From Brachypodium distachyon (lineage: Eukaryota; Streptophyta; Magnoliopsida; Poales; Poaceae): DNA of 64,000 nucleotides. The notes under the pieces were generated by a model. The model did no database searches, was not told the DNA's origin, and saw only the letters and a list, made by a program, of their open reading frames with translations. Positions 1 to 12,022 of the stretch are shown here, piece by piece (positions within the stretch are counted from its first letter, which is position 1; every line of letters begins with the position of its first letter). The stretch lies in assembly GCF_000005505.3 (NCBI RefSeq), contig NC_016133.3, forward strand, positions 57,315,237 through 57,379,236. Reading direction: 5' to 3'. The translations under genes were made by a program, and so were the position numbers.

Positions 1-390
1 ACTGCTACTTCTTGTTTTAATAGAAACTCTTTTTGTAGGGACACTTTTTTAGGGGATTTTTTTTGTTGATCGCGTCGACCAAGAAATTGCAAAACCATTT
101 ACTTCCCTAAAAAAACTTTCCTCCCAACTTCCTTTTTGTTTTCGACTGGATCCTCCCAACTTCCCAAGCCTGATCCATCCATTGGGCCGACTGACTTCAA
201 TTGGGCCGCCAGATGCTTTATTCTTTGCAAACTGGGCCGGATGAGACTTCCGAAGCAGCGGCCCAAGCATCTTACCTGAGTCGAGCATAGGTCAGACCGT
301 CAGACGCCAGAACTCACAACCCAACCCGCTTCCATTCCCACTTTCACTTCAGGGCGTCTGGCGTCGTCTCTCCCGGCTCCGGTCAGATCG
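1..390. other. Upstream region of the THO5 gene
   Basis: No coding sequence is supported here. The stretch is moderately AT-rich at the far left and becomes GC- and C/T-rich just before the THO5 start codon at 391, as expected for a TATA-less housekeeping promoter and 5' UTR. I see no clear TATA box within 100 bases of the start. Confidence 0.5.
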
Positions 391-3300
391 ATGGCGTCGG
401 AGACGGCGGCGGAAGCCATGGACGTCGAGGCACCAGTCCGGCCGTCCACCACCACCGCCGCCGCACCAAAACATCGCTGCCCTCACGACCTACTAGCGGA
501 GACCCGCGCCTCCGTCGAGGAGGTCGCCGCCCGGATACTCGCCATCAAGAAGGACGGCGCCCCAAAGTCCGAGCTCCGCGAGCTCGTCGCCCAGATGTCC
601 CTCCTCCTCATCACGCTCCGCCAAGTCCGTCTCACTCCAAAACCCTGTCCGCACTTCGCAGAAACCCTAGCTTTAGATCTGTCGCTGCAACTCAGAATTG
701 GATTTTTTGCGCAGGTGAACAGGGAGATACTGATGGAGGAGGATAAGGTGAAGGCGCAGACGGAGGCGGCAAAGGCGCCGGTGGACTCCACGACGCTGAA
801 GCTGCACAATCTGCTGTACGAGAAAAACCACTACGTGAAGGCCATAAGGTCGTGCCTCGACTTCCAGACGAAGCACCCGGGCATTGACCTGGTGCCCGAG
901 GAGGAGTTCCACCGCTCCGCGCCAGCTGACATCCGTGACAAGACGCTTGCGGCTGACGCTGCTCACGACCTTATGCTCAAGCGTCTCAACTTTGAGCTCG
1001 TCCAGGTTGTCTACTGTGATCAGTTGCCGCCCGGATGGGAGCTTTAATTGTTGTCAAATAAATTGCCGTGATTTGTTAATTCCTGTCTAAAGTAACTGCA
1101 TCTGAATGGAAATGGTATCCAGGGTTTCATAGATGCATAGTGTATATTTATCTGAATAGAGAAGTGCACGATAAGTTGCATAATGTCTTTAGGTTGGGGA
1201 ACTTGTTTGGAAGGATTACGAAAATAATTGGAAAAACTAACCATGTTGTGACTTGTGAGCCAAGCTGCCTGTTCATAAACTCTTAAAGCCTTTTTAACTT
1301 GTATACAAGATTGATTCAAAATAAATTTTCATATAAGTACTAGGGTCTAGAAAGGTTCTTGCTGCTTGGTATTGTCGCCTTCGAATTATTAGTTGGTTGG
1401 GCATACTGCAGTGTTTACTAGAATACGGTCCTGTGCTCTGAACTCTGTTTAGGCTTAGGATTATGGGACAATAGGCCAATTCGTGCACCATTACCAATTA
1501 TATATGCGGACTCTCTTTTTTAACTACTTTAATTTGATTCAAGAGGGCTTGCAGATAGATTCTTGATCCTCCTCAAATTGCTTACCCGTCTCTAGTGTTA
1601 TGAACCTGTGTGTGTTTGCTAGTCAAATGTCCATTTGCGCTGGTCTGCTCTTACTTGTCTTCTTCAGGATTTGGTTTCTGGTATCTAAAATTTGTTTTAA
1701 TTATGACACAGCGTAAAGAACTATGCGAGCGTCATGAGAAATTGGAACAACAGAAGAGCAGCTTGCTAGGGGCAATTGCAAATCAGAAAAAGTTTCTTTC
1801 AAGCCTCCCGTCACATTTGAAATCACTGAAGAAAGCATCATTGCCAGTGCAGCAGCAGCTGGGGATGCTGCATACCAAGAAACTAAAGCAGCACCATGCA
1901 GCGGAGTTGCTCCCAGCTCCTCTTTATATAACTTACACCCAGCTGTTAGGACAGAAAGAAGCATTTGGAGATAATATTGAAGTGGAGATCAATGGAAGCA
2001 CAAAGGATGCTCAAACTTTTGCTCTGCAACAGGCCAAGCAGGAAAATGGTATGTTATATCTGCTTGGAATGTAGCACATCTGATTAAAATGTGCAAATCT
2101 TGCATAGCCATTTCTCTGTGCAATTGTTTCTTTGTTGCAGTCCTGAACATTTTTGTTTTTTAATATAAGCTGTGGTGGTATCCTTGCAAAGACAACAACT
2201 CTTGGTCTTTTTTTAGTTTCGATGTATATCCTATAGTTCTAATGCGATGGGTGGCATTTAATAGCCGAATTCGCAATTTTCTAGTGAATATCTATTTCTG
2301 GTTCAAGTAATTTGTCCTCAGTATCGCAGGGCAACGGCATTTAGCAAACTTGTCTAGAAGCCAAAAGTTCTATTATAGTACATGGTCGCTTCATTGTTCA
2401 TCCTACACTTGAGTTTCTAACCAGATGAATGAACATAAGTGAGAATGAGTTTCTTAAAACTAAATCAGGATCAAATTGCCTGTGTATGAGTTGGTATGTT
2501 GGAACCTTAGAATATAATTACAAATGAAGCATGCATCTTACATTCTTATTTATCTGCAATAGCAGGCACTCTATCAAATGATGATAGGATGGATGATGAT
2601 GCAATTGATGACGAAGAAGATGCTCAGAGAAGAAGATCAAGGTCCAGGAAGAATTCGAAGGAAGCTAGTAATCCTGCATTGGCGTATCAACTTCATCCAC
2701 TTAAAGTTGTTCTCCATGTATACGATACTGAAGATTCTGGAACCAAGCGTCTTAAACTCATCACCCTGAGGTTTGAGTACTTGGCAAAGTTGAATGTTGT
2801 CTGCGTTGGGCCTGAAGATTCAGAGGGAATGGATAACAATATCCTGTGCAACCTATTTCCAGATGACACTGGTTTAGAGCTGCCTCATCAGGTTTGTATT
2901 CCGGAGCAGCTGATTTTGATTGCTGTAGACATGGTTCCCTTTGTTGTTGGAGCTTTTGCTAATTATCTTGTGTTAGCAACCTCAACTGGTGCATGACTCC
3001 ATGGTTACCTGATTTAGGGTTTTTCTTATATACACACACATATATAGTTTTTGTGAGATGGCTTCTGTTTATATGTGGTCGTAGGCAGCATTGAGTTAGC
3101 ATGGTTTTTATTTCATTCAAAAAAAGCTGTTGTTGTTACAATTCCAGATTCTTTGTACTTCTTCATATAAATCTGAAAAGGTGACTCTTTATAAATTTTA
3201 TGCAGATGGCTAAGCTTTACGTCGGGAAGACTCCCCAGTTCAGTGAAAAGGATTCACGTCCATACAAGTGGGCACAACATCTAGCTGGTATAGATTTCTT

Positions 3301-4900
3301 GCCGGAAGTTCCTCTGTCTGTTGGGGATGATTCTAACAGAGCATTGAGAAGTGCTGATTTGTCATCTGGGCTTGCACTATACCGTCAGCAGAATCGTGCG
3401 CAGACTATTTTGCAGAGAATCCGCTCCCGGAAAACTGCACAAATGGCTCTCACGTGAGTCACCTGCTCTACAATGTTTGCAGTTTGGGATGTCAATAGCA
3501 AAACCTGGATGGTAGATCCTTAATAGACTGGCGCACTGTACTTTAGCTGAGAATTTTGGTCTGATGATGCTTTTGCTTCATTGTACATGTCATTCTGAGA
3601 CATGCTGCATGAGTTAATGAAATATTTCCAGATAAAAATTTGTGAACATCTTTGCAGCTTCTGCATCTTCTCTTTGATCTAAAGCTGATTCTTGTCAACC
3701 ATCTTTCTGTTGATGCTTATGGCTCCTATACATATCTTACTTGATTGATAGCATCTCTTTAAAGTTCTTTAGTCTGTATTTACAGGTGGCAACTTAGTTA
3801 TTTAACTAAGCTGAGGTGGCCTCAGATAGAACACGAGAATACACCGTGGGCATCACGCACCCCATTGTGTAGTATGCATAGTTGGTCATTGACAGGGTTT
3901 TCTCCTGAACCGTCGGCTCGTTCTGCTTTGATGCCTACTGAACCTGCAGGGAGTGCTGACAGTGATATGGAGAGAAGGTCTGTGACAAACGGGCAGGAAA
4001 CTGAGAGTATCAGGGAGGATGGTGAGCTTCCGGTTGTGGTTCGTGCTGAACATATGCTAAATGGTTCTAAAGCGTCACACTCAGAGGTCCCGCCTGAAGT
4101 TCGAAACCATTCTAGAGGCTTATCCCTTATATCAAAGAGCTCCACACCATCAAAGCTAACCATCTCACACAGTTTTGGCAGAAATGAGGATGATCTTGAT
4201 TTCTTAATGGACAGTGACAGTGAGTTGGAGGAGTTGACATGTGCTGACCAAGAAACTGAACAAGGTAGCCTCACTATAGATAAATCCTGGGAGGACTATG
4301 CTTCCAGGGAGTTCACCATGGTCTTGAGTAAAACTTTGAAAAATGGTCCAAAAGTCATGCTGGAAGCCAAGGTAAATTCTTCGGCCACTGTTCCTATAGG
4401 CCTTCATGCAAGGATGTCCATGCATGCTTGCTTTTCTCACTGTGGGTCATCAATTGCAGATCAAAATTAGCATGGAATACCCTCTTAGGCCACCACTTTT
4501 CAGATTGCAGTTGCTTTCTGAAAAGACCGAAGCTTTAAAATGTCACAATGATCTCCGTGCAATGGAAGCTGAGGTTTGTACTAAACTGCTTTCTCAATTG
4601 TTATTTGGTGCATATTTCTTATGTGGCCACTACTCTTATGACTTGCAGGTGAATCTTCACATCCTCCGAATAATGCCTTCGTCATATGAGGACTATATAT
4701 TAACCCACCAGGTTCTGTGCCTGGCTATGTTATTTGATATGCATTTTGACGAGGATCACGAGAAAAGAAAAGTTACTTCGGTGATTGATGTTGGGCTCTG
4801 CAAACCAGTTAGTGGAACTATGCTTACTAGATCAGTTAGGGGAAGAGATCGCAGACAGACTATCTATTGGCGAGGTGCTGATTGCTCTAGTTACTTGTAG
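391..4900 (+). CDS. THO5: THO complex subunit 5 (THOC5-like)
   Basis: Subunit of the nuclear THO/TREX complex, which couples transcription to mRNP assembly and export; plant THO is also linked to small-RNA production. The coding sequence assembles from eight exons: 391-624, 715-1005, 1712-2048, 2566-2891, 3206-3453, 3786-4371, 4460-4573 and 4649-4900. All junctions are GT-AG and phases agree, giving 795 residues, close to the plant family length of about 800. Recognisable parts are the N-terminal coiled-coil-rich block with LHNLLYEKNHYVKAIRSC, a charged linker rich in D, E, R and S coded by exon 4, the PYKWAQHLAGIDFLPE stretch of exon 5, and a C terminus ending in GRDRRQTIYWRGADCSSYL. The first 90-base intron is a multiple of three, so reading through it leaves the frame open. 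It converges with the lipase gene on the other strand. Identification rests on recognised family sequence; exon edges are inferred from splice sites and frame. Confidence 0.93.
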
Positions 4901-5314
4901 TGTGTGTGCGGACGAACTGAGCATTTTCTTGTGTTATTCGGAGGAAACGGAGATGCGGATACTGCTTTTGTTGCACTTCGTAAGATACCTCCTATACTGG
5001 GACTCTGTGACCAACATGAACAGTACCTGGCAAGCTTGTTCATGTTAACTGGAGATGCGTTGCCGTGACAAGCCTGTTCATGTTGGGTGGAGAGACATGT
5101 TTTGCTGTTGCCTAACAATCATTATGTAACTGTTATGATCTTTGACACCGAATCACAAAGAATTGTAAAACTCGCTGTGTCCCTACTGCTACTTTCCTGG
5201 ATTTACATGGAACTTTTATCAGTAAGCCTTGGACCATGCAGCATCAACCATGTATATTGTACACTAAGCAGGGTGGTTAATTGGTCAGACTTCAGCCCCT
5301 CTTCGCTCCCTGTA
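4901..5314. other. Short convergent 3' spacer between THO5 and the lipase
   Basis: Only about 414 bases separate the THO5 stop codon (+) and the lipase stop codon (-), so the 3' UTRs must lie close together or overlap. No independent gene is supported. The small reading frames here are shadows or 3' UTR. Confidence 0.6.
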
Positions 5315-8043
5315 CTAGCTGAGCGGCCCGAGCGAAGCGGCTCCGAGCCTGGTGGCGTTCACGTAGTCCTGCGGCGCGTGTGGTGGCAATCCCGGCAGCA
5401 CCAGCGCAGCGACCCTGGCGAGCCGCATGAGCCAGCTCTCGGCGTACTCGGGCCCCTCAGCGTGGCCAATGAGGAAGCTACGGACGAGCTCCCAAACCGC
5501 GTTCGCGTACTTGGGCGCCACTGCCAGCACCGAGAAGTAGTTCTTGTTTGGCTCCTCCTCTGTCACCTGCTTCATCAGCACAAAAGTATCTGTCAGCTAC
5601 AGCTCGGCGGGCTCCAGGAATGACGGATTGATGCTGCCCAATACCCATAGTCAGTCTTTTCCTAAAGTGCGACGAAATTCTTGCTTGCAAGCCATGCTTT
5701 GCTTGCCTTGAAAGTTTTATCCTGTTACAGGATCGCATGGAATCTTCTACCCATCCATCCATCTCAACCAACTACCGATTTCCTTTATTTAGAGAAATGC
5801 ATTTACTCATTACAGTCACAGAAAAAGGAAATAATAACCAGGTTAAGTTTTTTTTAAAATTGGTGGAAATAGCACAAAAGGAATCGTGACGAGCAGAGAG
5901 TACTGAGTAGACCTGACCTGTCCTCTGTAGAAGCTGTCGAAGTAGAGGCAGGTCCCGAAGTGCTTGAACAGCAGTGTGGAGTCGTCGTAGGGCACCCTGG
6001 GCACGATGTCGTTGCAGTAGACGAACCTGAAGTACCTCCTCGGGTTCTCCAGGTACTCCTCCATGAACTCCCCGAGCCTGACATCGCCCACCCTTGGCTG
6101 CCCGAACGTGTAAACCCCCCGGAGCTTCCCCAGCATGGCTTCCTCCCGGTGCAGCGCCAGCACCGTCGGGAACAGCACGGCCAGCGCTCCGCCGAGGCTG
6201 TGCCCGGCCACCGCGAACTCGGCGCCCGGGTTCTCGTCCAGGAACGCTCTCAGCCTCTCGCGGATGGCGTAGTAGGCGAAGGGTTTATTGGTGTCTTGGC
6301 CCGTGGGGTTGGGGATGTGCTCGGGCCATCCGCCGCCGTTCTTCTGCAGGCCGAGGGCCTTCATGAAGCCGCCGTGGACGCGGCAGCCGGCGGCCGGGAT
6401 CTCGTACCAGGAGAAGTCCACGTCCGTGCACCACTGCTCCGTGTCGAACGGCTTCGTGCCGCAGAAGGCCACCACGGCGAGCGTCGCGTTCGGCGCCGGC
6501 TTGTCGGCCAGCATGAACGCCTGCGTCGTGTAGTCCCCTTCGAATTCTGCACAAGCAGATCAGTAGCACGAGACGTCGTTAAGCCTAGCATGATGATAGG
6601 GAACAAAGCCATGCACGCATACGTCAAGATGTTGCAGCAGGAGAGCACGCTCTTACCGTTCCAGCAGTTGTAGAATCCCAGGAATTCCATCTGCAGAACA
6701 TATGCATGCGTGAAGAGGGGTTAAATTTTACTCTGGTATTTGCATTTGATTTGACGTGTGGTATTTTTACAGAGTGTGTTTCGAAAACAGACTGTATTTT
6801 ACAGAGTGGAATTGATGTTCAGGCTTTCAGTCACCTGCCAATGGTTGTTGACGACGCTCTTGATGACGAGTTCGTTCTCGTAAGCTAATTTTGCGGCCAT
6901 GATGGAGAGAGCTGCGTTGTAGTTGCAATCGCCCGGTTTGATCTTCTTGTCGAGCTCGATTCGTGTGTCAAGTAGTCCAATGCAGGAACGGTAGTTGAGT
7001 GATGTTCTATCTGGCATTTTAACCTTTCCTGCATAGCATATGTTTAATTTACTACTGGTACATTCGCAGCCCCAAAACAGAGCAAAAATGTGTGACGCGA
7101 AGGACAAATTAATTCAAAGTGAAATATTTATGAGAAATCTGTATCTCGAAATGGGAAATGGATTAGGTCATGGACCTGTATATCTATATTTGACCTTTCC
7201 TTTGGCCAGACGTAAACGCGTGTATGATGATGATGGTTACATGAGGAAAATGATTATGAATAGCAAGTAGTAAATTTTATAGCCATTGTCCTCCCCAGGA
7301 AGCAAACGGCAACATTCGGATCGAGAGTGGTTACTTGAAGCATTGCGGAAGAACAGCATAATTTAGTGCCGATCGAGTTAATTAGCTGCGAGTTTACGGA
7401 CGACCAACATCAATCTAGGGAACACCAACCGAATTTACGGAAGACCAGAGTACGTACATACTGCTTCAAGCCTGCGAGTTCAACAATTAATTTCGAATGA
7501 ATGTTCATCACGTACGTACTGTATATATACACGTCTAGTCCCAGAACAAATTTCAGCGTATCGGGTCGTAGTACAAGGTGAAAGCGAAAGGATGATCATA
7601 CAGAAATGCAAATACATCCGACAGTCCAAGTGTATACGAAAGTCAAGAAAACAGTAGTACGTGCGTGGAGTTCTTCCGTCGGTCCTTGGAGAGACCATAA
7701 GGTATAGTACGACGTAAGTACCTTGGAGAGCGTTTGTGAGGAGCATGAGGACGCCGCCGCCGTTCTCGTTGAGGAGGTTCATCCAGTACTCCGCGGCCCG
7801 GCCGAGCATCGCCACGGGCCGCTTGGCCCACAGCAGCAGCATCTGCGCCACCAGGGACACGAACACGGCCCACCGCCGCCGCGCCTCCGCGATCTGCGTG
7901 CCGGCGGGGCAGTCCACGGCGGCGTTCTCGTCCACCTCCGGCGACCACAGGAGGTGGAACAGGTCGCGCGCCCCGCCCTTCTCCGGCCGCAACTCCATGA
8001 AGTCGCCGTCGACGTCTCCACCGGCGGTTGCGGCTGCCGCCAT
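5315..8043 (-). CDS. Class-3 triacylglycerol lipase, OBL1-like
   Basis: Predicted alpha/beta-hydrolase that releases fatty acids from triacylglycerol; the closest plant family is the oil-body lipase OBL1 group. Five exons read on the minus strand: 8043-7722, 7028-6835, 6690-6657, 6546-5918 and 5566-5315. They give 476 residues with consistent phases; the third exon is only 34 bases. The catalytic nucleophile elbow GHSLGG lies in exon 4, followed by TFGQPRVGD, the acidic residue in [10 protein letters not shown], and a downstream histidine in [10 protein letters not shown], giving the expected Ser-Asp-His order. The N-terminal part has a hydrophobic stretch ([14 protein letters not shown]) that could act as a membrane or lipid-droplet anchor. 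The C-terminal exon ([13 protein letters not shown] onward) matches the family tail. It converges on THO5. Substrate and location are inferred from the family. Confidence 0.9.
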
Positions 8044-8177
8044 GCTTTGGTGCTTACTTAATCACGACGTTTTTGCTGTATTGCTACAGAAGCCGATCGA
8101 GAACCAAGAACAGTGCCGCGTTGTGACGAGAACTAGCTAGCTGGTTGCTATCCCGGTACGTCGAAGCACGGCCAAGG

Positions 8178-8185
8178 TATATATA
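8178..8185 (-). promoter_or_regulatory. Probable TATA box of the lipase gene
   Basis: A TATATATA tract in a GC-mixed context lies 135 bases upstream of the minus-strand lipase ATG at 8043, a normal distance for a plant TATA box plus 5' UTR. No other good candidate is closer. Confidence 0.5.
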
Positions 8186-8323
8186 CAAGTGGCCGGTCGA
8201 CACGCTGCCACGGGCCACGGCGTGGTCAATAGCCGTATCAAGGCCCACCCAATGACAATGATGGATCGAATTAACGGCGAATTAAGTGGCCCGATCCGTT
8301 ACAAATAGCCGGCGAGTTACCGC

Positions 8324-8344
8324 GGGGGGGGGGGGGGGGGGGGG
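8324..8344 (+). repeat. Run of 21 consecutive G
   Basis: An uninterrupted G homopolymer (C run on the lipase strand) lies about 280-300 bases upstream of the lipase start codon. Its length is prone to sequencing and assembly error and to slippage, and it could form G-quadruplex structure. Confidence 0.85.
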
Positions 8345-9582
8345 CGAAAAACGGTCTTGTTGCTAAATCACCGGTAGAAAACCATCGGTATGAGAGATTT
8401 GTGTAACGACGAAAGGTCAGAGACAAGGTGCAGCAAGAAACTAGCGACTGCAATTTAGTATTGTGAACATAAACGTATTTTGGGGTGGTATTATTATTAC
8501 AAGGTGCTTAGGCAGCTTGCAATGATGAGCCCGCGGTGACCGACCAGAGTCGCATCATCCACATGTATGAGCACGTAGTATACTATACCAACATGCTAGA
8601 TCACGAAGTTTCAGACGTTCGGTGTATGGCAGTGTCAGTGTCACAGGTACAGTTCCAGACGATCGATGATAATGGAGTACTACAACCTTTGACTGGACGT
8701 GGACGCAAGGATAGGCATAGTGGGTGGTTCCCAGGGAATGGAAGCAAGAGCATGGCCATGGAAAGATTGTGCTTGCAAGCTATACCTTCATATCCACAAG
8801 AAGCGAGCACCAAGTCCTCATTGGTTTTGTTAGAGTTGGCAAACAGGAGTGGCGGGCCACAGACGAGCCATGGCTAGCTACACCTTGTATTATTATAGGC
8901 GCCTCTTCTTGACGTGCAAACATTTCGCCGGATGGCGCGGAGTCCGAACGGAAGAATACGGGGAATGTTGAGATTATTCCGTGGTTCCGTCAGGTGCGTG
9001 CGTTGTTCGATGAGCGGAATGATGTGACTCTTGATCCGGTCGGAGTGCTCACGTCATGAATCCAAGGACAAATACTGTAATACGAGAAATCCAAAATGAC
9101 AACAATTGATCATAAGCTCACATCATGAATCCCTATGCCATATTAAAATGATTCTTATTGCATCTTCACTCAATGCTGTAATGCACTCAGAGAGTGGCTC
9201 AATGTCAATGAGATGTCCGTCAACTGCGTCGCGGACCACTTCCAGCAATTATGTGCTCGTAAATCCTTTAAATTCAATTCGGTGACTTGGGCCAAATCTA
9301 TTCGGGACCATTCCCCTTCCTCTCCTGTGTCGGATCGGGGGCTAGTCCATTTCCTCCTCCACCAGGCCCAAGTAGTCTACAAGGTACTCTAACAGATACT
9401 CGACCAGTTCTAAAAAAAAAAAACAGATACTCGACCAAGCCCAAGTAGTCCATTAAGATCTATGGTTTGTGCGCCCGGTCCCTCACAAATCACAACTGCG
9501 ATGTAGCGTTACACACAAATATAGGATCACAAACTCACAATCACAGGAACGAGCAGCGTTGAGTTAATTTTTGACTTTGCCG
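8345..9582. other. Intergenic DNA without a recognised gene
   Basis: Mixed-composition DNA upstream of the lipase. The short reading frames lack codon bias and any familiar domain. I see no element termini with confidence. Confidence 0.5.
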
Positions 9583-10372
9583 TCTTCAGCATTCAGCAGT
9601 AGCCCCTAAAACAAGGCCCCTAAATATTGTATAGGGATTTTCCTCTAAATTTTTCAGCCTCTATTTTAACTCCATCTTCAACCGTAGCTTCCAAATTCCA
9701 GCCCCTATTTCGTTTTGCCTTTACACAGACTAGTGGGACCCATTTGTTAGTGGGTCATGTTTCCTTTTTCACTTTTCTCCTCCCTCTCATCTTCTTCTTC
9801 CTCGAGTCATCCGCCGGTTGAGCAAAATGGCCGGCGCGGGCGAAGGGGAATGGCGCGCAGGGCAGAGGGACAGCGATGGCGGCGGGCAGAGGGACGACGC
9901 AAAGGGGAAGGGGCGGCACGAGGGAGGAGCCGCGGGTGCAGGCTCAGTCGTGCGCGAGGACGGTGATTGCGGCGGCTAGCGGAGGGGAATGGTGGCGCGG
10001 CGGGCAGAGGGCGGCTTGGAGGGCAGAGGCAAATAGCGATGCGACGGACAGAGGGACGGCACCGGCGGCGGCCCGCGGAGGGGAATAGCGGCGGAGCAAG
10101 CAGAGGAGCGGCGCGGAGGGGAAGGGGCAGCACGAGGGCCGACGGAGCGGCGGCGTCACGGGTTCCACGCGGTGGCCGGAGGCGGAGAGGCCATACACGA
10201 TGTTGACGTGGCACAGACGGGAGGGGGATAGGGGCTGGCTCGGGAGCCTTGGAATGGGGCTTGCGAGGTGTTTCTAGGACTTTAGTGGGGTTCGCGCTGA
10301 AGAGTATTTTTTGATTCTGGTTCCTAAAAACGGGATATCGGACTTGTCTAAGGGCTCTGCTGAAGATGCTCT
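9583..10372. mobile_element. Non-autonomous TIR DNA transposon, about 0.8 kb
   Basis: The left end carries ATTCAGCAGTAGCCCCTAAA. The right end, read on the minus strand, carries CTTCAGCAGAGCCCTTAGAC. The two match imperfectly over about 28 bases, so they form degenerate terminal inverted repeats. The interior (about 9810-10220) is extremely GC-rich, with open frames on both strands made of low-complexity Arg/Gly/Ala/Pro codons, and encodes no transposase. The arrangement resembles grass non-autonomous PIF/Harbinger- or Mutator-type elements whose ends read GAGCATCTTCAGCAG or similar. The superfamily is not settled because no clear target-site duplication is visible. Confidence 0.6.
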
Positions 10373-10501
10373 AAATGCATAGGATGTGGCATCTTTAATG
10401 ACTTCTGATTTTTACCGAGCCCAATTGTTCAGACAATCAAATTATGATACAGTACTTTTTAATTTTACAAGCCCAATCAGTTCAAAACTTCAAATAAATA
10501 A

Positions 10502-10504
<3 letters not shown>

Positions 10505-10544
<40 letters not shown>
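10505..10544 (+). repeat. (TA)n microsatellite
   Basis: An alternating TA tract of about 40 bases preceded by short AAATA units. Such tracts mark many insertion boundaries in grass genomes; it sits exactly where the repeat and gene-fragment territory begins. Confidence 0.9.
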
Positions 10545-10547
<3 letters not shown>

Positions 10548-10610
10548 TTCCTGTGCACCCCACCCGACCGCCCACGCGCCTGACCCAGACGTCATCAAAC
10601 TAGTTCCTCG

Positions 10611-10794
10611 CATGTGACGTAACAAAGTTACGTTGGGTTTCTGGAGCACCGACCGCATGCAGCGTAAGAAATTTACGTTGTGGTACCGGCAGCATAATTT
10701 GCAACTAGCATCCGCCCCCTTGCATGTGATGTAAATTTACGTTGCATGCAGCTTCATCGTGTGATGTAAATTTACGTTGCATGCAGCTTCATCA
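10611..10794 (+). repeat. Four diverged copies of a dyad motif, the last two as a 35-bp tandem repeat
   Basis: A motif of the form CATG-YRR-YGTAA...TTACGTTG appears four times. Copy 1 (10617-10633) is a perfect dyad, ACGTAAC-AAA-GTTACGT. Copy 2 centres on 10663-10677. Copies 3 and 4 contain the palindrome GTAAATTTAC and recur with an exact 35-base period (10726-10760 and 10761-10793). The last two copies are each followed by TGCATGCA, itself palindromic. Function is unknown. Confidence 0.8.
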
Positions 10795-11163
10795 GTAATC
10801 ACAGCTTGCTGGATATTTTTTATTTTACGTTTGCATGAAAGTAAGTATATTGCACATGTCGTTCATACCTTGGGATTCTGTATGCTGGGAGTTCTCCAAC
10901 ATGGATAAGTTATTTGAGGGCCTCGAAATATTTCAACTACTGATACATCTCTGTAAAATAAACATACTCTATGTAGAGAGAGAAAACAAAATCCATTACA
11001 CATTTTTCTTGTTGTATTCTTACTTATGTGATGCCTAAGTTCCACGTGACTGAAAGTAAACAGACATAGAGTATACTTTTTCCTTTGGGTGAGAACTGAG
11101 AAGTAACTCAGCACAGTTAAATAATTTCGAGAATAGTTATTGTTATCACTTTCCAATGCTAAC
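10795..11163. other. AT-rich spacer without a recognised gene
   Basis: Lies between the dyad repeat array and the stop codon of the minus-strand exon fragments. Nothing specific is visible. Confidence 0.5.
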
Positions 11164-12022
11164 TACTCTGAAAGAGCCGTGACAAATTGCATGACCTGCC
11201 TGGGATCCGTCTCCTGAACTTCGTCCAGATGTTGAAGTTTCTTTGCATATAGAACATTTTGTTCTGCAGATGATATTCCGAGGTCTTTTTTCACGAGATT
11301 GTACTGGCTGTACTGATGTATTCCATTTGCAACATTTCTGCTGATGAAGGAGTGCTAATATTCTCAAGAAAAGCTACTTTGCCTCATAAGATCTGAAAAG
11401 ATGATTAGCGGTTGTAAATTTGTGATCAAACTGAAAGAGAGGTAACATAATTAGGTGGATAGCTGTCTGGCCACTATCAATCACCTGGGCTTCAGAAAGA
11501 CCATTGCTCCAGAAAAATCATAGCGTGCAGGGCCCATTCCATCGGTAGTTTTGAATCTCCCTGCTTGAAGCCTGTTTACTACTTGCAGAGTTCCAGCCAC
11601 TTGCCGTTTCTCTCAATCAGAACAGAAATATTATTACTAGCCATATGTGCAGTAATAGATTACCTCCTCTCTTCAAAGATCAAACTGAACCACTCTAAGT
11701 AAAGGTGCCTAAGTGACATTATTCTAATCTAGAGCTACAAGCCTACAAGAGAAAAATCTATGCTAAGCTGGTGGAGCACTACCTACTGTCATTAGCCAAG
11801 AATAAGTTAACCAGTTATACATCTATTCCAACTTACTGTTTCCTACAGGGAAGCACATCCATTTAATTTTTTTTCCAGGAATACAAAAATAATGTTATTT
11901 GCCAGGTACACAGCATGTTTACCTGCAATAGTTGCAATTCACAAGGCATCAAAAGATAGAGGTGTCTCCCAACAGCAGCAATGCATCCATTTCCACTGAT
12001 AATCATACCCCAGGAGATCACA
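11164..12022 (-). pseudogene. Exon fragments of an unidentified plant gene
   Basis: Three minus-strand stretches look like real exons in AT-rich introns. The segment 12022-11923 (100 bases) is bounded by TTATTTAG and GTAAAC and reads GNGCIAAVGRHLYLLMPCEL. A segment ending at 11485 before a GTGATT donor reads GRFKTTDGMGPARYDFSGAM. A terminal segment from about 11331 to the TAG at 11164-11166 reads YNLVKKDLGISSAEQNVLYA, then KKLQHLDEVQETDPRQVMQF. Each reads openly in one frame with sensible composition, but I could not join them into one frame with confidence and I do not recognise the family. They may be the 3' part of a live gene or a captured fragment. Confidence 0.4.

Noticed and set aside
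9757..10214. GC-rich open frames on both strands between 9.76 and 10.21 kb
   Set aside because: Low-complexity Arg/Gly/Ala/Pro products in several frames simultaneously are a GC artefact inside a transposon-like element.
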